From Thermodesulfobacteriota bacterium (GTDB taxonomy: Bacteria > Desulfobacterota > S145-22), in the NCBI GenBank assembly GCA_024763435.1, contig JANTFN010000044.1, positions 1 through 10,556 of the forward strand: DNA of 10,556 nt, written 5' to 3'. The notes beneath the pieces are model-generated. The model searched no databases, had not been told where the DNA came from, and saw nothing but the letters and a program-made list of their open reading frames with translations. The position numbers and the translations under genes were made by a program. This document shows, one piece after another, positions 1 through 7,317 of the stretch; the first letter of the stretch is position 1, and every line of letters begins with the position of its first letter.

Positions 1-74
1 CCCCCGACCATACCCCCAACGCCGATAGCGATGAGTTCTTTAAGCCCAAGTTTTTCTGCCTTGTTTTTTTTCAT
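1..74 (-). CDS. APC-type amino-acid permease, N-terminal fragment (runs off left edge)
   Basis: Only the first 24 codons are in the window. The translation begins MKKNKAEKLGLKELIAIGVG and continues GMVGG. A short basic tail followed by a glycine-rich first helix of the form IGxGxMVGxGIF is typical of amino acid-polyamine-organocation (APC) permeases, where the helix-1 glycines line the substrate site. If this is right, the protein is an inner-membrane amino-acid or amine transporter. The start is well fixed: an in-frame TGA lies five codons upstream of the ATG, and a GAAGG motif sits about 9 nt before it. The gene points out of the window, away from the response-regulator gene, with 259 nt between them. 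The assignment depends on one helix motif, so the subfamily and substrate cannot be told. Confidence 0.6.
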   Translation of the reverse strand, partial: MKKNKAEKLGLKELIAIGVGGMVG

Positions 75-333
75 ATTCGCAAACCTTCATTTTTACAATT
101 GGTTTTACGCACAGGGGAAGAGGGCATGCTTGTAAAGCAGGAAACGCGCGACGTGTTCTTCCCACGAAAAACTTGTTACGGTATAAAAAACCTGCCGGGG
201 AAATTTCAGTTTCAACCCTGCGCCACCCCTTTGCTAAAATCGCCATAGTTTCTATCATCCAAATAGAGGAATTGAAGCGAAAAGTCAATCATTTAACCTG
301 TCAAAATCCCTTTTGGAATACCCGCGGACGAAG
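75..333. other. Intergenic region between response regulator and permease
   Basis: This 259 nt stretch holds no convincing gene. The open frames crossing it have no good ribosome site, no recognisable motif, and one overlaps the permease start out of frame. It should contain the 3' end of the response-regulator transcript and the leader of the permease gene, both on the minus strand. One possible minus-strand promoter has TTGACT at 288-283 and TATTTG at 265-260 with a 17 nt spacer, but the -10 is poor. A small inverted repeat just after the regulator gene (ATTCC-AAAA-GGGAT, about 305-318) is followed by only a few T residues, so it is not a convincing terminator. No RNA gene was recognised. 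Confidence 0.4.
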
Positions 334-1011
334 TCATTCCTTCTCTTCGAGAAGATACCCGGCGCCGCGAATGGTGTGGATGAGTTTTTTGTTGTAAGAA
401 CGGTCAACCTTGTCACGCAGCCGGCAGACACGCGCCTCCACGACATTGGTTTGAGGATCGAAGTTATAATCCCAGACATGTTCCATAATCATGGTCTTGG
501 AAACAATACGCCCGGCACTTCGCATCAGATATTCCAGCAGGGCGAATTCCTTGGCCTGCAACTCAATTTCAACGTTTTGTCGCGTGACTTTACGTTTGAC
601 CAGGTCCATCACAAGGGTTCCAACTTTTAATTGCGTCGGTTCCACAATGGCATTGGCACGACGCAAGAGGGCCTGAATACGGGCTAAAAGTTCCGCGAAA
701 GCAAAGGGCTTAACAAGGTAATCATCTCCCCCTGCCTGAAGTCCTTTGACGCGGTCATCGACGGAATTCCTGGCACTGAGGATGAGAACCGGTGTCGCAA
801 TCTTTTTGCTCCGGAGCCTTTCAATCAAGGTTATGCCGTCCAGTTTGGGCAGCATGATGTCCACAATAGCGGCATCATAGGGCTCGGTTGAGGCCAGATG
901 CAGGCCGTCTTCCCCGTTGGCGGCATGGTCCACGGCATATCCTTCCTGTCGCAGCCCTTTAGCAACAAACCCGGCAACCCGCGCATCATCTTCAACAATT
1001 AAAAGTCGCAT
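334..1011 (-). CDS. OmpR/PhoB-family response regulator, orphan
   Basis: A 225-residue two-domain response regulator of normal family length. Residues 1-118 form a receiver domain: the acidic pocket is E7-D8-D9 in LLIVEDD, the phospho-acceptor is D51 in IVDIMLP, the switch residue is S79 and the conserved lysine is K101 in LVKPF. Residues about 125-225 form an OmpR-type winged helix ending in the typical IRGAGYLLE. It should be a cytoplasmic transcription factor activated by phosphorylation. The frame stays open upstream to an ATG at 1086, but the start at 1011 is preferred because AAAGGAG lies 5 nt before it, the protein then begins as receivers normally do, and the ATG at 1086 has no ribosome site. 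No histidine kinase lies beside it; the next gene downstream is a permease. It is last in a DUF1015-trmN-regulator cluster. Subfamily and target genes are unknown. Confidence 0.9.
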   Translation of the reverse strand: MRLLIVEDDARVAGFVAKGLRQEGYAVDHAANGEDGLHLASTEPYDAAIVDIMLPKLDGITLIERLRSKKIATPVLILSARNSVDDRVKGLQAGGDDYLVKPFAFAELLARIQALLRRANAIVEPTQLKVGTLVMDLVKRKVTRQNVEIELQAKEFALLEYLMRSAGRIVSKTMIMEHVWDYNFDPQTNVVEARVCRLRDKVDRSYNKKLIHTIRGAGYLLEEKE

Positions 1012-1022
1012 GCTGACTCCTT

Positions 1023-1054
1023 TCAAGTTCTGGAAAGTTTCAGTTAAGCTTAAC
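1023..1054 (-). promoter_or_regulatory. Possible operator upstream of the response regulator
   Basis: Between the trmN stop and the regulator start lies a perfect 12-bp palindrome, GTTAAGCTTAAC (1043-1054). On the minus strand it is followed at once by GAAACTT and GAACTTG, two similar heptamers whose starts are 11 bp apart. OmpR/PhoB-family regulators usually bind direct repeats about 11 bp apart, so autoregulation is conceivable. I see no convincing -35/-10 pair in the same 80 nt, so the site could equally be chance. Low confidence. Confidence 0.25.
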
Positions 1055-1091
1055 ACACCTTTACCCGGCATGTAAAAGCAATCCATCTATT

Positions 1092-1838
1092 TTAAAAACC
1101 CGCCAGGTTTATCAGGGCCTGTGCTTCCGGTGTGTAGCGGTTTTTTGTTTCATAGATGATAAAGGGGAGGGGAACATTCAGAGGGGTCTGCTTTTCCTTT
1201 CTGGCCTCAATTAACACAAGGACCGCGGGGAGGTTCGCGCGGGAATGGACAAACCGGAGACGGCAGGGGAAAAGGTGTGACTGCAAAAGCAGCCCAAAGG
1301 TCTCCGCGAGTCTTTCGGCGGGCAGAATTAAATTGAATCCGCCCCCTCTTTTCAGCAGGGCCTTCCCGCGGGAGATAAAATCCTCAAGTGTTCCTCTCAG
1401 TTCATGCCGCGCCAGGGCCTTCTGGTTGTTGGGGTTTACGCGCCCTGAAACAGGGGTGTAATAAGGGGGATTAGCACAAACATGGTCTACCGGTAAAATC
1501 CTTTTAGCCAGTTCTCTGTTCCGGACATTGCCCGTAACAACGGTGACGGCTTTTTCCACATGGTTCAACCGGCAGTTCCGCCTGGCAAGGTCCGCCAGTT
1601 CTTCCTGAACTTCCACCGATACGACGTGCTTTACGTGATTAAGCCTTGCGAGGGCAATGGCAATAATGCCGCACCCGCTTCCCAGGTCCGCCCATTGATC
1701 CCCCGGAGAGGCCGATAAAAACCCCCACAGGAGCAGACTGTCGATGGAAAACCGATACCCGTCCCTGGGTTGAATCAGGAAAAGCTGGTTGTCGCCCAGG
1801 ACATCCAGTGTTTCACCTTCCCCTGGCGTCAGTTTCAT
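1092..1838 (-). CDS. trmN6: tRNA1(Val) adenine-37 N6-methyltransferase family (TrmN6/YfiC-like)
   Basis: A 248-residue class I SAM-dependent methyltransferase, about the length of E. coli YfiC. The SAM-binding motif I is WADLGSGCG (residues 49-57), the acidic end of strand 2 is E76 in VSVEV, and the catalytic motif NPPY is at 123-126 (CANPPYYTP). NPPY followed by an aromatic residue is typical of enzymes that methylate an exocyclic amine. The N-terminal QPRDGYRFSIDSLLL matches the region before motif I in YfiC/TrmN6 proteins, which act on A37 of tRNA-Val. RNA specificity is inferred from this family resemblance; a related rRNA or protein N-methyltransferase is possible. The start has AAGGGG about 9 nt upstream. 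The gene lies 24 nt downstream of the DUF1015 gene and 80 nt before the response regulator, so co-transcription is likely. The C-terminus may be less conserved than the catalytic core. Confidence 0.86.
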   Translation of the reverse strand: MKLTPGEGETLDVLGDNQLFLIQPRDGYRFSIDSLLLWGFLSASPGDQWADLGSGCGIIAIALARLNHVKHVVSVEVQEELADLARRNCRLNHVEKAVTVVTGNVRNRELAKRILPVDHVCANPPYYTPVSGRVNPNNQKALARHELRGTLEDFISRGKALLKRGGGFNLILPAERLAETFGLLLQSHLFPCRLRFVHSRANLPAVLVLIEARKEKQTPLNVPLPFIIYETKNRYTPEAQALINLAGF

Positions 1839-1862
1839 TTCAGGAACCCCTTAAAAGCAGGC

Positions 1863-3197
1863 TTATCCCCGGGGGGCGTGTTTGTAGATAACCAGCCCGC
1901 TCAAAAGCTTCGGGAAGAAAAAGGTCGATTTCGGGGGCATCACCTGGTTGTCCGCGATAACATCATGAATTTCCTTGAAGGTATTGGGATTGAAGAGAAA
2001 TGCCATCTGGAATCTCCCCGAATGCACGAGATCAATGGCTTTCCCGTTGTTTTTGATGATGTTGATGTGGGTCTGCCGTTTCTGGTCCGTGTCAAGATTC
2101 AGGATTCTCTTGAGAACAAGTTCATTAAAAATGGGAATAGCCATGTGCCGGATGGACCGGGAAAAGCTCAAAAGAATCGTGTCCTTTCTCATTTTTTGTT
2201 TCAAGGTCAGCAGACAAAAACAGGACCGTTTCATCAGAAACAAGCCAAATCCAATTTCCCGCCCCTGTATTACCTTAAGGGCGTCAAAAAATTTCACTCG
2301 CTGTTTCTGCTCCTCTTCTTCATTCTGGAAGGGAAATTCGGTCACATCAAAAAATTCCCGCAGCTTTTCCAAAAAGAGCGGCATCTCAAAATTTTCCAGG
2401 CTGTGCAACAACCGGTGAGAGGGGAGGATCGTCAGGCCTTTGTCATGCGTGTTCGTAAAATACATCATGACATAGTCAAACGGTGCCTGGCCCGATGAAT
2501 TGCCCGTAAGCTTCCGCATCTCATTACGATAGGCCAGCGCGGTCGCGTATCGGTGATGCCCGTCCGCGATAAGCAGTTTTTTCTCCGAGAGGACCTGAAC
2601 CGCCAGCGCAAGGGCCTCGGGATCCGTTACCCGATAAAAGCGGTGGCGCACATTGTCCTCATCTGTTGTATCAAGAAGGGGATCATCCTGATGTTTTTCC
2701 ATAAAGGTCTCGTTAATTGTCATCTCCGGGTCGGAGTAAAGGGAAAAGATGGGGCTGAGATTCGCCTGGCTCGCCCGGAGAAGCATTAAGCGATCGTCTA
2801 TCTGTTTTTTATGTGTCATTTCATGGGGCGCGATTTTCCCTGAAGCAAACGACTCGAGCTTGCAGAGGGCAATAAATCCTTTCCGCGTCAGCCTGCTGCC
2901 ATTCTCCAGGTCATAATCCTGCATATAAAAATAAACAGCGGGTTGTGTGTCAAAACGCAGCACCCCTTCATGGATCCAGTTATTCAGAAGGGTTTTCACC
3001 GTTTCATAGCGTTCGGGGGATTCGTCCCGGGCACCAAGAATAAGACGGACAATATTATAAGGAGATCGTGCCGCCAGGGCCTTTTTCTGCCGATCCGAAA
3101 TAACATCATACGGCGGAGCGATAACATCCTCATACGCTATCTTCGCAGGGTTGTAGCACAACCCCTTGAAAGGCTGAATTCGTGCGGGTTTTACCAT
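1863..3197 (-). CDS. DUF1015 family protein
   Basis: A 444-residue soluble protein of the DUF1015 family, near or slightly above the usual length of roughly 400-430. Family marks are the N-terminal RIQPFKGLCYNP (6-17), APPYDVIS (27-34), HEMTHKKQIDDR (125-136), the signature DGHHRYATA (212-220) and the C-terminal MPPKSTFFFPKLLSGLVI. There is no signal peptide or membrane segment. The DGHHRY block is polar and invariant-looking, which suggests an active site, but I know of no settled biochemical function for the bacterial family and assign none. The start begins like other family members; AAGGAG at 3215-3210 is 12 nt away, rather far, and no better in-frame start exists between. It heads a minus-strand cluster with trmN6 (24 nt gap) and the response regulator, behind its own likely promoter. 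Confidence 0.86.
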   Translation of the reverse strand: MVKPARIQPFKGLCYNPAKIAYEDVIAPPYDVISDRQKKALAARSPYNIVRLILGARDESPERYETVKTLLNNWIHEGVLRFDTQPAVYFYMQDYDLENGSRLTRKGFIALCKLESFASGKIAPHEMTHKKQIDDRLMLLRASQANLSPIFSLYSDPEMTINETFMEKHQDDPLLDTTDEDNVRHRFYRVTDPEALALAVQVLSEKKLLIADGHHRYATALAYRNEMRKLTGNSSGQAPFDYVMMYFTNTHDKGLTILPSHRLLHSLENFEMPLFLEKLREFFDVTEFPFQNEEEEQKQRVKFFDALKVIQGREIGFGLFLMKRSCFCLLTLKQKMRKDTILLSFSRSIRHMAIPIFNELVLKRILNLDTDQKRQTHINIIKNNGKAIDLVHSGRFQMAFLFNPNTFKEIHDVIADNQVMPPKSTFFFPKLLSGLVIYKHAPRG

Positions 3198-3239
3198 AAT
3201 AGAATTATTCTCCTTGATGTAAGGTTAATGACTTCGGTC

Positions 3240-3269
3240 CTTATAGATCTGAGGCCACTGGTTTGTAAA
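3240..3269 (-). promoter_or_regulatory. Likely sigma70-type promoter for the DUF1015-trmN6-regulator cluster
   Basis: On the minus strand, TTTACA (3269-3264) and TATAAG (3245-3240) each match five of six consensus bases with an 18 nt spacer. A run of eight A residues (3281-3274) lies just upstream of the -35, as in an UP element. Transcription would start near 3233, giving a leader of about 35 nt before the DUF1015 start and leaving the AAGGAG ribosome site at 3215-3210 intact. Confidence 0.5.
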
Positions 3270-3302
3270 AATGTTTTTTTTGCTTGGATTTGAAGCCTGA
3301 AA

Positions 3303-3316
3303 CACAACGCGTTTTG
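3303..3316. promoter_or_regulatory. Near-perfect 14-bp palindrome upstream of the DUF1015 promoter
   Basis: CACAACGCGTTTTG has six of seven symmetric base pairs around a perfect AACGCGTT core. It lies about 70-80 bp upstream of the predicted start of DUF1015 transcription, a distance compatible with an activator site. It is a single copy, no regulator can be named, and the flanking sequence is A/T-rich with imperfect ATTTTTAA-like repeats (about 3317-3332). Confidence 0.2.
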
Positions 3317-3345
3317 AATTTTTAAATTTTTATCTTTCGTTTCCA

Positions 3346-3369
3346 TAACGGTATTTCCTGAAACCGTCA
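3346..3369 (-). terminator. Hairpin just after the HDOD gene, possible 3' end structure
   Basis: Three bases after the HDOD stop codon the minus strand reads TGACGGT, a 10 nt loop and ACCGTTA. This can pair over seven positions, one of them G-U. No T run follows, so it is not a standard intrinsic terminator. It may mark an RNA 3' end or be chance. Confidence 0.25.
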
Positions 3370-3372
3370 GCG

Positions 3373-4893
3373 TTATCCCCCCGTCTTGAGAACTTGAAGT
3401 GCCGCCTCAACCAGGGCCTTGTATTGAAGTATATTTTTTAAATCTTTGTCAAAAAAGGGCTTTTTCGATTGCACCCTGTCCGCGTAAAAGCATCCGATAA
3501 CCCTTCCTTTGAAAGAAAAGGGAACAAGGCAGAAGCTGGTCCCCTTTAACTTGTTGAAAATATCCCAGTTAACATTTTCCCGCTGGGGCGGTCGTTTAAC
3601 AGAATCAACAATAACCGGTGCCCCGCTTCGCATGGCATTGTTATAATGGTCGTGAAGCCCCTCTCCGAGTGGGGTTTCTATCTGTGTTAAATCCCCTGGA
3701 AGCTGAATACCAACCCCCATTCTTGCCTTCAGGCTTTTCTTGCTGTTTTCTGGAAAAAGCAGGATAACCCTGTCAAGACCGACGCCTTTCAGAATCCCTT
3801 CCATTGCCATGAGTAAGATATCATTCAGCGTAGCGCCTTCCCGAATTGTGTTATCAATATCCCGCATGGAGTCTTTTCTGTATTGGGTCCGCTGGGCTTC
3901 TGACATTTTCCACCACGGTGCGTCACTTACGACCTGTTCCTGTTTGTGTACAGAAAAATCCGCGATAAAATCCTCGACAAGCGTCTGGAATTCCCCTGGT
4001 TTAAAGGCCATCTGCAAAACATCGAGAAACTCAGTCCCATCCCCGAGGGCTGTTTGGATCAGTGACTTACCTTCATCAGCGGGGATACCAAGAAGCGGGA
4101 AATACCTTTCCATAACCTGCTGGGTGTTTCTGGGATACCAGAAAGCCTCGAGGACATGAAGGGAATAGAATAACTCCGTGGAACAGGCCACGATGGTCTT
4201 GAGGGTGTCATTTTTCGAAACAATCATCGTGGGCGATCCGGCAAGAAGCAATTCAAGTTTCGCAACAATTGTGGGTGGAAATCCCCAGAACCGTGTCAAT
4301 TCAACATTGATTTCCTGGAAAGAAACCCCGAGAACCCGCCTTGACGCGGTATTTTTACCCGCTTCTCCGGAAATAACAATCTTCCGTATTTTCTCAAACT
4401 GTTCTGGAAGGGCGTAGGCCGTCATGAGAAGCCCGATGTTATCAAGCAGCGTAAGGATAAATACCTCTTCCTCTTCCTCGTCCGCGTAATTCAAGCGTTT
4501 GGCCAGAATTCTTGAGAACAACGCCGCGAACATGGTTACAAGCAGGTGGGCACGCAAATATTTGCTTTTAGGGCTTCTGTAAAAATAATCAAGGACCCGT
4601 ACCCCGACCGTCATGTTTGTAATGGTTTTAAATCCAAGCACAACGACAGAGCGTGAAATAGTGCTTATTTCCTTCTGACTCCAGTTGTAGTACACGGAAT
4701 TTGCCAGTTTCAAAACCTTGGTCGTTAAGGCAAGGTCTTTCAGGATGACATTCGCGAGGTCAGCCGCGGAGGAGGTCTCCTTTTTTTCGAGATCGGTTAT
4801 CTCCCTGATCGTGGCTGTCATAACCGGCAGATCACCGACATCCTTCATTTTTTTAATAACAGCCGCAATGGCCTCTTGTGTGCCTGGAGACAT
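3373..4893 (-). CDS. HDOD domain protein with C-terminal GAF domain
   Basis: A 506-residue cytoplasmic signalling protein. Residues about 15-225 form an HDOD domain: DLPVMTATI (21-29), LANVILKDLALTTKVLKLAN (46-65), then ISTISRSVVVLGF (76-88). At the place of the HD-hydrolase motif HDIG it has L-D-N-I-G (150-154), so the first metal-binding histidine is missing, as is normal for HDOD proteins; they are thought to act by protein contacts rather than catalysis. Residues about 345-500 look like a GAF domain, a ligand-sensing or dimerising fold, with GVGLDRVILLF and the terminal IGCFYADR. An acidic run DEEEEE occurs near residues 138-143. The ATG is preceded by AAGGA at close spacing. The gene is alone, divergent from ntrY, with its own predicted promoter. 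HDOD-GAF proteins are found in signalling, motility and stress control; the exact role and the GAF ligand cannot be told. Confidence 0.88.
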   Translation of the reverse strand: MSPGTQEAIAAVIKKMKDVGDLPVMTATIREITDLEKKETSSAADLANVILKDLALTTKVLKLANSVYYNWSQKEISTISRSVVVLGFKTITNMTVGVRVLDYFYRSPKSKYLRAHLLVTMFAALFSRILAKRLNYADEEEEEVFILTLLDNIGLLMTAYALPEQFEKIRKIVISGEAGKNTASRRVLGVSFQEINVELTRFWGFPPTIVAKLELLLAGSPTMIVSKNDTLKTIVACSTELFYSLHVLEAFWYPRNTQQVMERYFPLLGIPADEGKSLIQTALGDGTEFLDVLQMAFKPGEFQTLVEDFIADFSVHKQEQVVSDAPWWKMSEAQRTQYRKDSMRDIDNTIREGATLNDILLMAMEGILKGVGLDRVILLFPENSKKSLKARMGVGIQLPGDLTQIETPLGEGLHDHYNNAMRSGAPVIVDSVKRPPQRENVNWDIFNKLKGTSFCLVPFSFKGRVIGCFYADRVQSKKPFFDKDLKNILQYKALVEAALQVLKTGG

Positions 4894-4922
4894 AGAATCC
4901 TTTTTTAACTGTTCTGAATTAT

Positions 4923-4951
4923 GGAATATCCGAAAACCATACCCCTGTCAA
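4923..4951 (-). promoter_or_regulatory. Possible promoter of the HDOD-GAF gene
   Basis: The minus strand has a perfect TTGACA (4951-4946) and, after 17 nt, TATTCC (4928-4923), which matches only three of six -10 bases. The position gives a leader of about 25 nt before the ATG at 4893. The good -35 and spacing support it; the weak -10 suggests low activity or need for an activator. Confidence 0.4.
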
Positions 4952-5018
4952 TAGTGACGCCCCTGTACGGGAAAAGAGCTGAAAGAGGGCTTTTCTATCA
5001 CGAGAACCCGGATTTCAA

Positions 5019-5048
5019 TTGGTCATCTATTCCCGGATATGGTATAAT
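5019..5048 (+). promoter_or_regulatory. Extended -10 promoter of the ntrY-ntrX-rseC operon
   Basis: TATAAT is perfect at 5043-5048 and is preceded by TG at 5040-5041, giving the extended -10 form TGnTATAAT. The -35 region is weak (TTGGTC at 5019-5024 with 18 nt, or TGGTCA at 5020-5025 with 17 nt), as is usual for extended -10 promoters. Transcription should start near 5055, leaving about 26 nt before the ntrY ATG. No sigma54 (GG-N10-GC) site was seen in this gap. Confidence 0.65.
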
Positions 5049-5080
5049 AACGGTAATGTTTTTGATTTCAAGGGATTAAA

Positions 5081-7306
5081 ATGCAAAAAGTCATCGATAT
5101 AAGCAAAAAAGACACCCAGGAGAAAAGACGGAGAAAGCGGGAATTGTGGATTGTTTTTGCCGTCTCGCTTCTCCTCGTAGGATTGACGTTTTTTGAGGTT
5201 CACTATCAAAAATATGCCGGGGAAATCCCCCTCAGCAACAATATTATTCTTATTGCGCTTGCGAACATAGATATTATCCTGACACTGCTGCTTATCTTTT
5301 TAATTACACGAAATTTTGTCAAACTCTTTTTTGAGAAAAAGCGGAAGGTTTTAGGGGCAAAGCTGCGGACGAAATTAGTGTTTGCCTTCATTTCTCTTTC
5401 CCTCATCCCGGCAATCCTGCTTTTTATTGCATCCGTAGGAATTGTTCGAAACAGCACTAAAAAATGGTTTCGGACCCAGGTGGAAAACTCCCTCGCGGGC
5501 GCCCTTGAAGTTGCTCAGGTTTATTACAAAGACAAGGCAGAATCCGTGGTACACTTCACATCTCAATTTTCCAAAAACCCTGCTTTTATCAGGAACACCT
5601 TCACCGGCAGTCACGATGCACGCCAGGCCTATCTTCAGAAGTTAATTTCCATTCAGCATTTAAGTGCTGTTATGATTTTCGACACAAAGCTGAAGCTTAT
5701 CCGAAAGGGAATCGATACCACCCTGCCCGGAGAGGCCTTGTCGCCTCCACCGAAAGATATTCTCGCGCTGGCATGGAAAAAGGGAAAGCGCTTCAGTTAC
5801 AGTACCGCCCTCTCTTCAGGCCAGATAATTTATGGCATTGCCCCCTTAAAACTATCCCTTCCCCCCTATCAAACTATTCTCGTCACAAGCTATTACATCA
5901 GAGAAGATCTCGTTAAAAAGATGCAGGAAATTTCCAGGGCCTATCTCGAATATAAGCAACTAAAGGTCCTTAAAAATCCCGTTAAAACTATTTACCTGTT
6001 AAGTCTTCTTCTGGTTACCCTCCTCGTTCTGTTTTCCGCCACTTGGTTTGGCCTTTATTTTTCAAAACTTATTACAGTCCCGATACAGGAGCTGGCGCAG
6101 GCAACAGAAGAAATTTCCAAAGGGCATCTCGATTTTCAGTTGAAAATTAAAACAAGAGATGAAATTGCCATGCTGGTTGATGCCTTCAACCGGATGACCA
6201 GCGACCTGAAAACCAGCAAGGAACAGATAGAAAAAACCACCAAAAGCCTGAAAAAGGCAAACCTGGAACTCGATCAACGGCGACGTTATATGGAGGTAGT
6301 TTTACAGAATATTGCCACCGGCGTTGTTTCAGTCAACGAAGACGAATGTCTGTCCACCATCAACAAATATGCCGCGACCCTGTTCGGCATTGACGTTCAA
6401 AAGGCCCTGGGCAGACATATTGATGAAGTCATGCGGGATCCTTATAAAAGTATGGCCAAAAATCTGCTCCGGGAAGCGAGAGAAAACGCCAAGGGATGGG
6501 TTGAACGGCAGATAGACCTTTCCGTCGGGGAAACCCACATGACGCTGCGCGTAAATGTTACCGCCCTGCAGGAGGAAAAGGAGGCCTATCTCGGTGTTGT
6601 TGCTGTTTTTGAGGACCTTACGCAGATGGTCAAGGCACAGAGAATGATTGCCTGGCGCGAGGTCGCGCGGCGGATTGCTCATGAAATAAAAAACCCGCTC
6701 ACACCGATTAAACTCTCCGCGCAGCGGCTGAGGAAAAAATACACAACACTTTATGAGGAAAATGGCGGCGCCTTTTCCGAATGCACCGATACTATTATTC
6801 AACAGGCGGATGTTCTCAAAGGCCTTGTAAATGAATTTTCCCATTTTGCGAGGATGCCTGAAGCAAATCCCAGACCTGATAACCTGAATGCTATTATTCT
6901 TGATTCCCTGCGTGCGTACACGGAAGGTCACCAGAATATTACATTTAAAACCAACCTTCTTGATGATATTCCAACCATGAACCTCGACAGGGATCAAATA
7001 ACCCGTGTCCTGACAAACCTGATAAATAACAGTATCGCGGTAATAGACGGAGAAGGAACCATTACAATTTCAACACACTTTAATCGAATCCTTAAAATTG
7101 TGAAACTTTCTATTTCAGATACAGGGCCAGGCATCCCGGACACAGACAAATCCCGCCTTTTTGAACCCTATTTCTCCACCAGAAAATCCGGAACCGGCCT
7201 TGGCCTGACCATTGTCAATACAATTATCAACGATCATAACGGCTACATCCGGGTAAAAGACAATAAACCCAAAGGAACTGTTTTTGAAATCGAATTTCCC
7301 GTCTAA
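5081..7306 (+). CDS. ntrY: NtrY-like membrane sensor histidine kinase
   Basis: A 741-residue inner-membrane sensor kinase with the NtrY layout. Hydrophobic segments lie at about 22-40, 54-77, 98-122 and 302-327. Between the last two is a likely periplasmic sensor region of about 180 residues. Then come HAMP (about 328-382), a short coiled stretch, PAS (about 403-512), the HisKA dimerisation domain with HEIKNPLTPIKLSAQRL and phospho-acceptor H534, and the HATPase with N box N646-N650 (NLINN), G1 DTGPGIP (680-686) and G2 GTGLGL (704-709). All residues needed for autophosphorylation are present. The start has AAGGGA 6 nt upstream and suits the promoter at 5043. The partner is the NtrX gene 11 nt downstream. 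NtrY proteins are linked in various proteobacteria to nitrogen, redox or envelope control; the signal here is unknown. Confidence 0.9.
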   Translation: MQKVIDISKKDTQEKRRRKRELWIVFAVSLLLVGLTFFEVHYQKYAGEIPLSNNIILIALANIDIILTLLLIFLITRNFVKLFFEKKRKVLGAKLRTKLVFAFISLSLIPAILLFIASVGIVRNSTKKWFRTQVENSLAGALEVAQVYYKDKAESVVHFTSQFSKNPAFIRNTFTGSHDARQAYLQKLISIQHLSAVMIFDTKLKLIRKGIDTTLPGEALSPPPKDILALAWKKGKRFSYSTALSSGQIIYGIAPLKLSLPPYQTILVTSYYIREDLVKKMQEISRAYLEYKQLKVLKNPVKTIYLLSLLLVTLLVLFSATWFGLYFSKLITVPIQELAQATEEISKGHLDFQLKIKTRDEIAMLVDAFNRMTSDLKTSKEQIEKTTKSLKKANLELDQRRRYMEVVLQNIATGVVSVNEDECLSTINKYAATLFGIDVQKALGRHIDEVMRDPYKSMAKNLLREARENAKGWVERQIDLSVGETHMTLRVNVTALQEEKEAYLGVVAVFEDLTQMVKAQRMIAWREVARRIAHEIKNPLTPIKLSAQRLRKKYTTLYEENGGAFSECTDTIIQQADVLKGLVNEFSHFARMPEANPRPDNLNAIILDSLRAYTEGHQNITFKTNLLDDIPTMNLDRDQITRVLTNLINNSIAVIDGEGTITISTHFNRILKIVKLSISDTGPGIPDTDKSRLFEPYFSTRKSGTGLGLTIVNTIINDHNGYIRVKDNKPKGTVFEIEFPV

Positions 7307-7317
7307 AGGAGGAAACC

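Noticed and set aside
40..288. Minus-strand open frame of 82 codons
   Set aside because: It overlaps the permease start in another frame, has no recognisable motif and no good ribosome site.
1012..1086. In-frame N-terminal extension of the response regulator from the ATG at 1086
   Set aside because: No ribosome site precedes 1086, the extra 25 residues match nothing in receiver domains, and a strong AAAGGAG lies 5 nt before the ATG at 1011.
1094..1110. AAACC-GGTTT hairpin with T residues at the end of trmN6, as a terminator
   Set aside because: The five-pair stem has two G-C pairs, lies inside the coding sequence, and the T run is broken by A residues after two further bases.
1770..2498. 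Plus-strand open frame of 242 codons opposite the DUF1015 gene
   Set aside because: It is antisense to a well-marked family gene, and its translation has no recognisable domain.
4894..5080. Sigma54 (-24/-12) promoter upstream of ntrY
   Set aside because: No TGGC-N8-TTGC-like element was seen; the extended -10 sigma70-type site explains the start better.
6329..6997. Minus-strand open frame of 222 codons inside ntrY
   Set aside because: It is a shadow of the PAS and HisKA coding region, which carries all expected kinase motifs in the plus frame.
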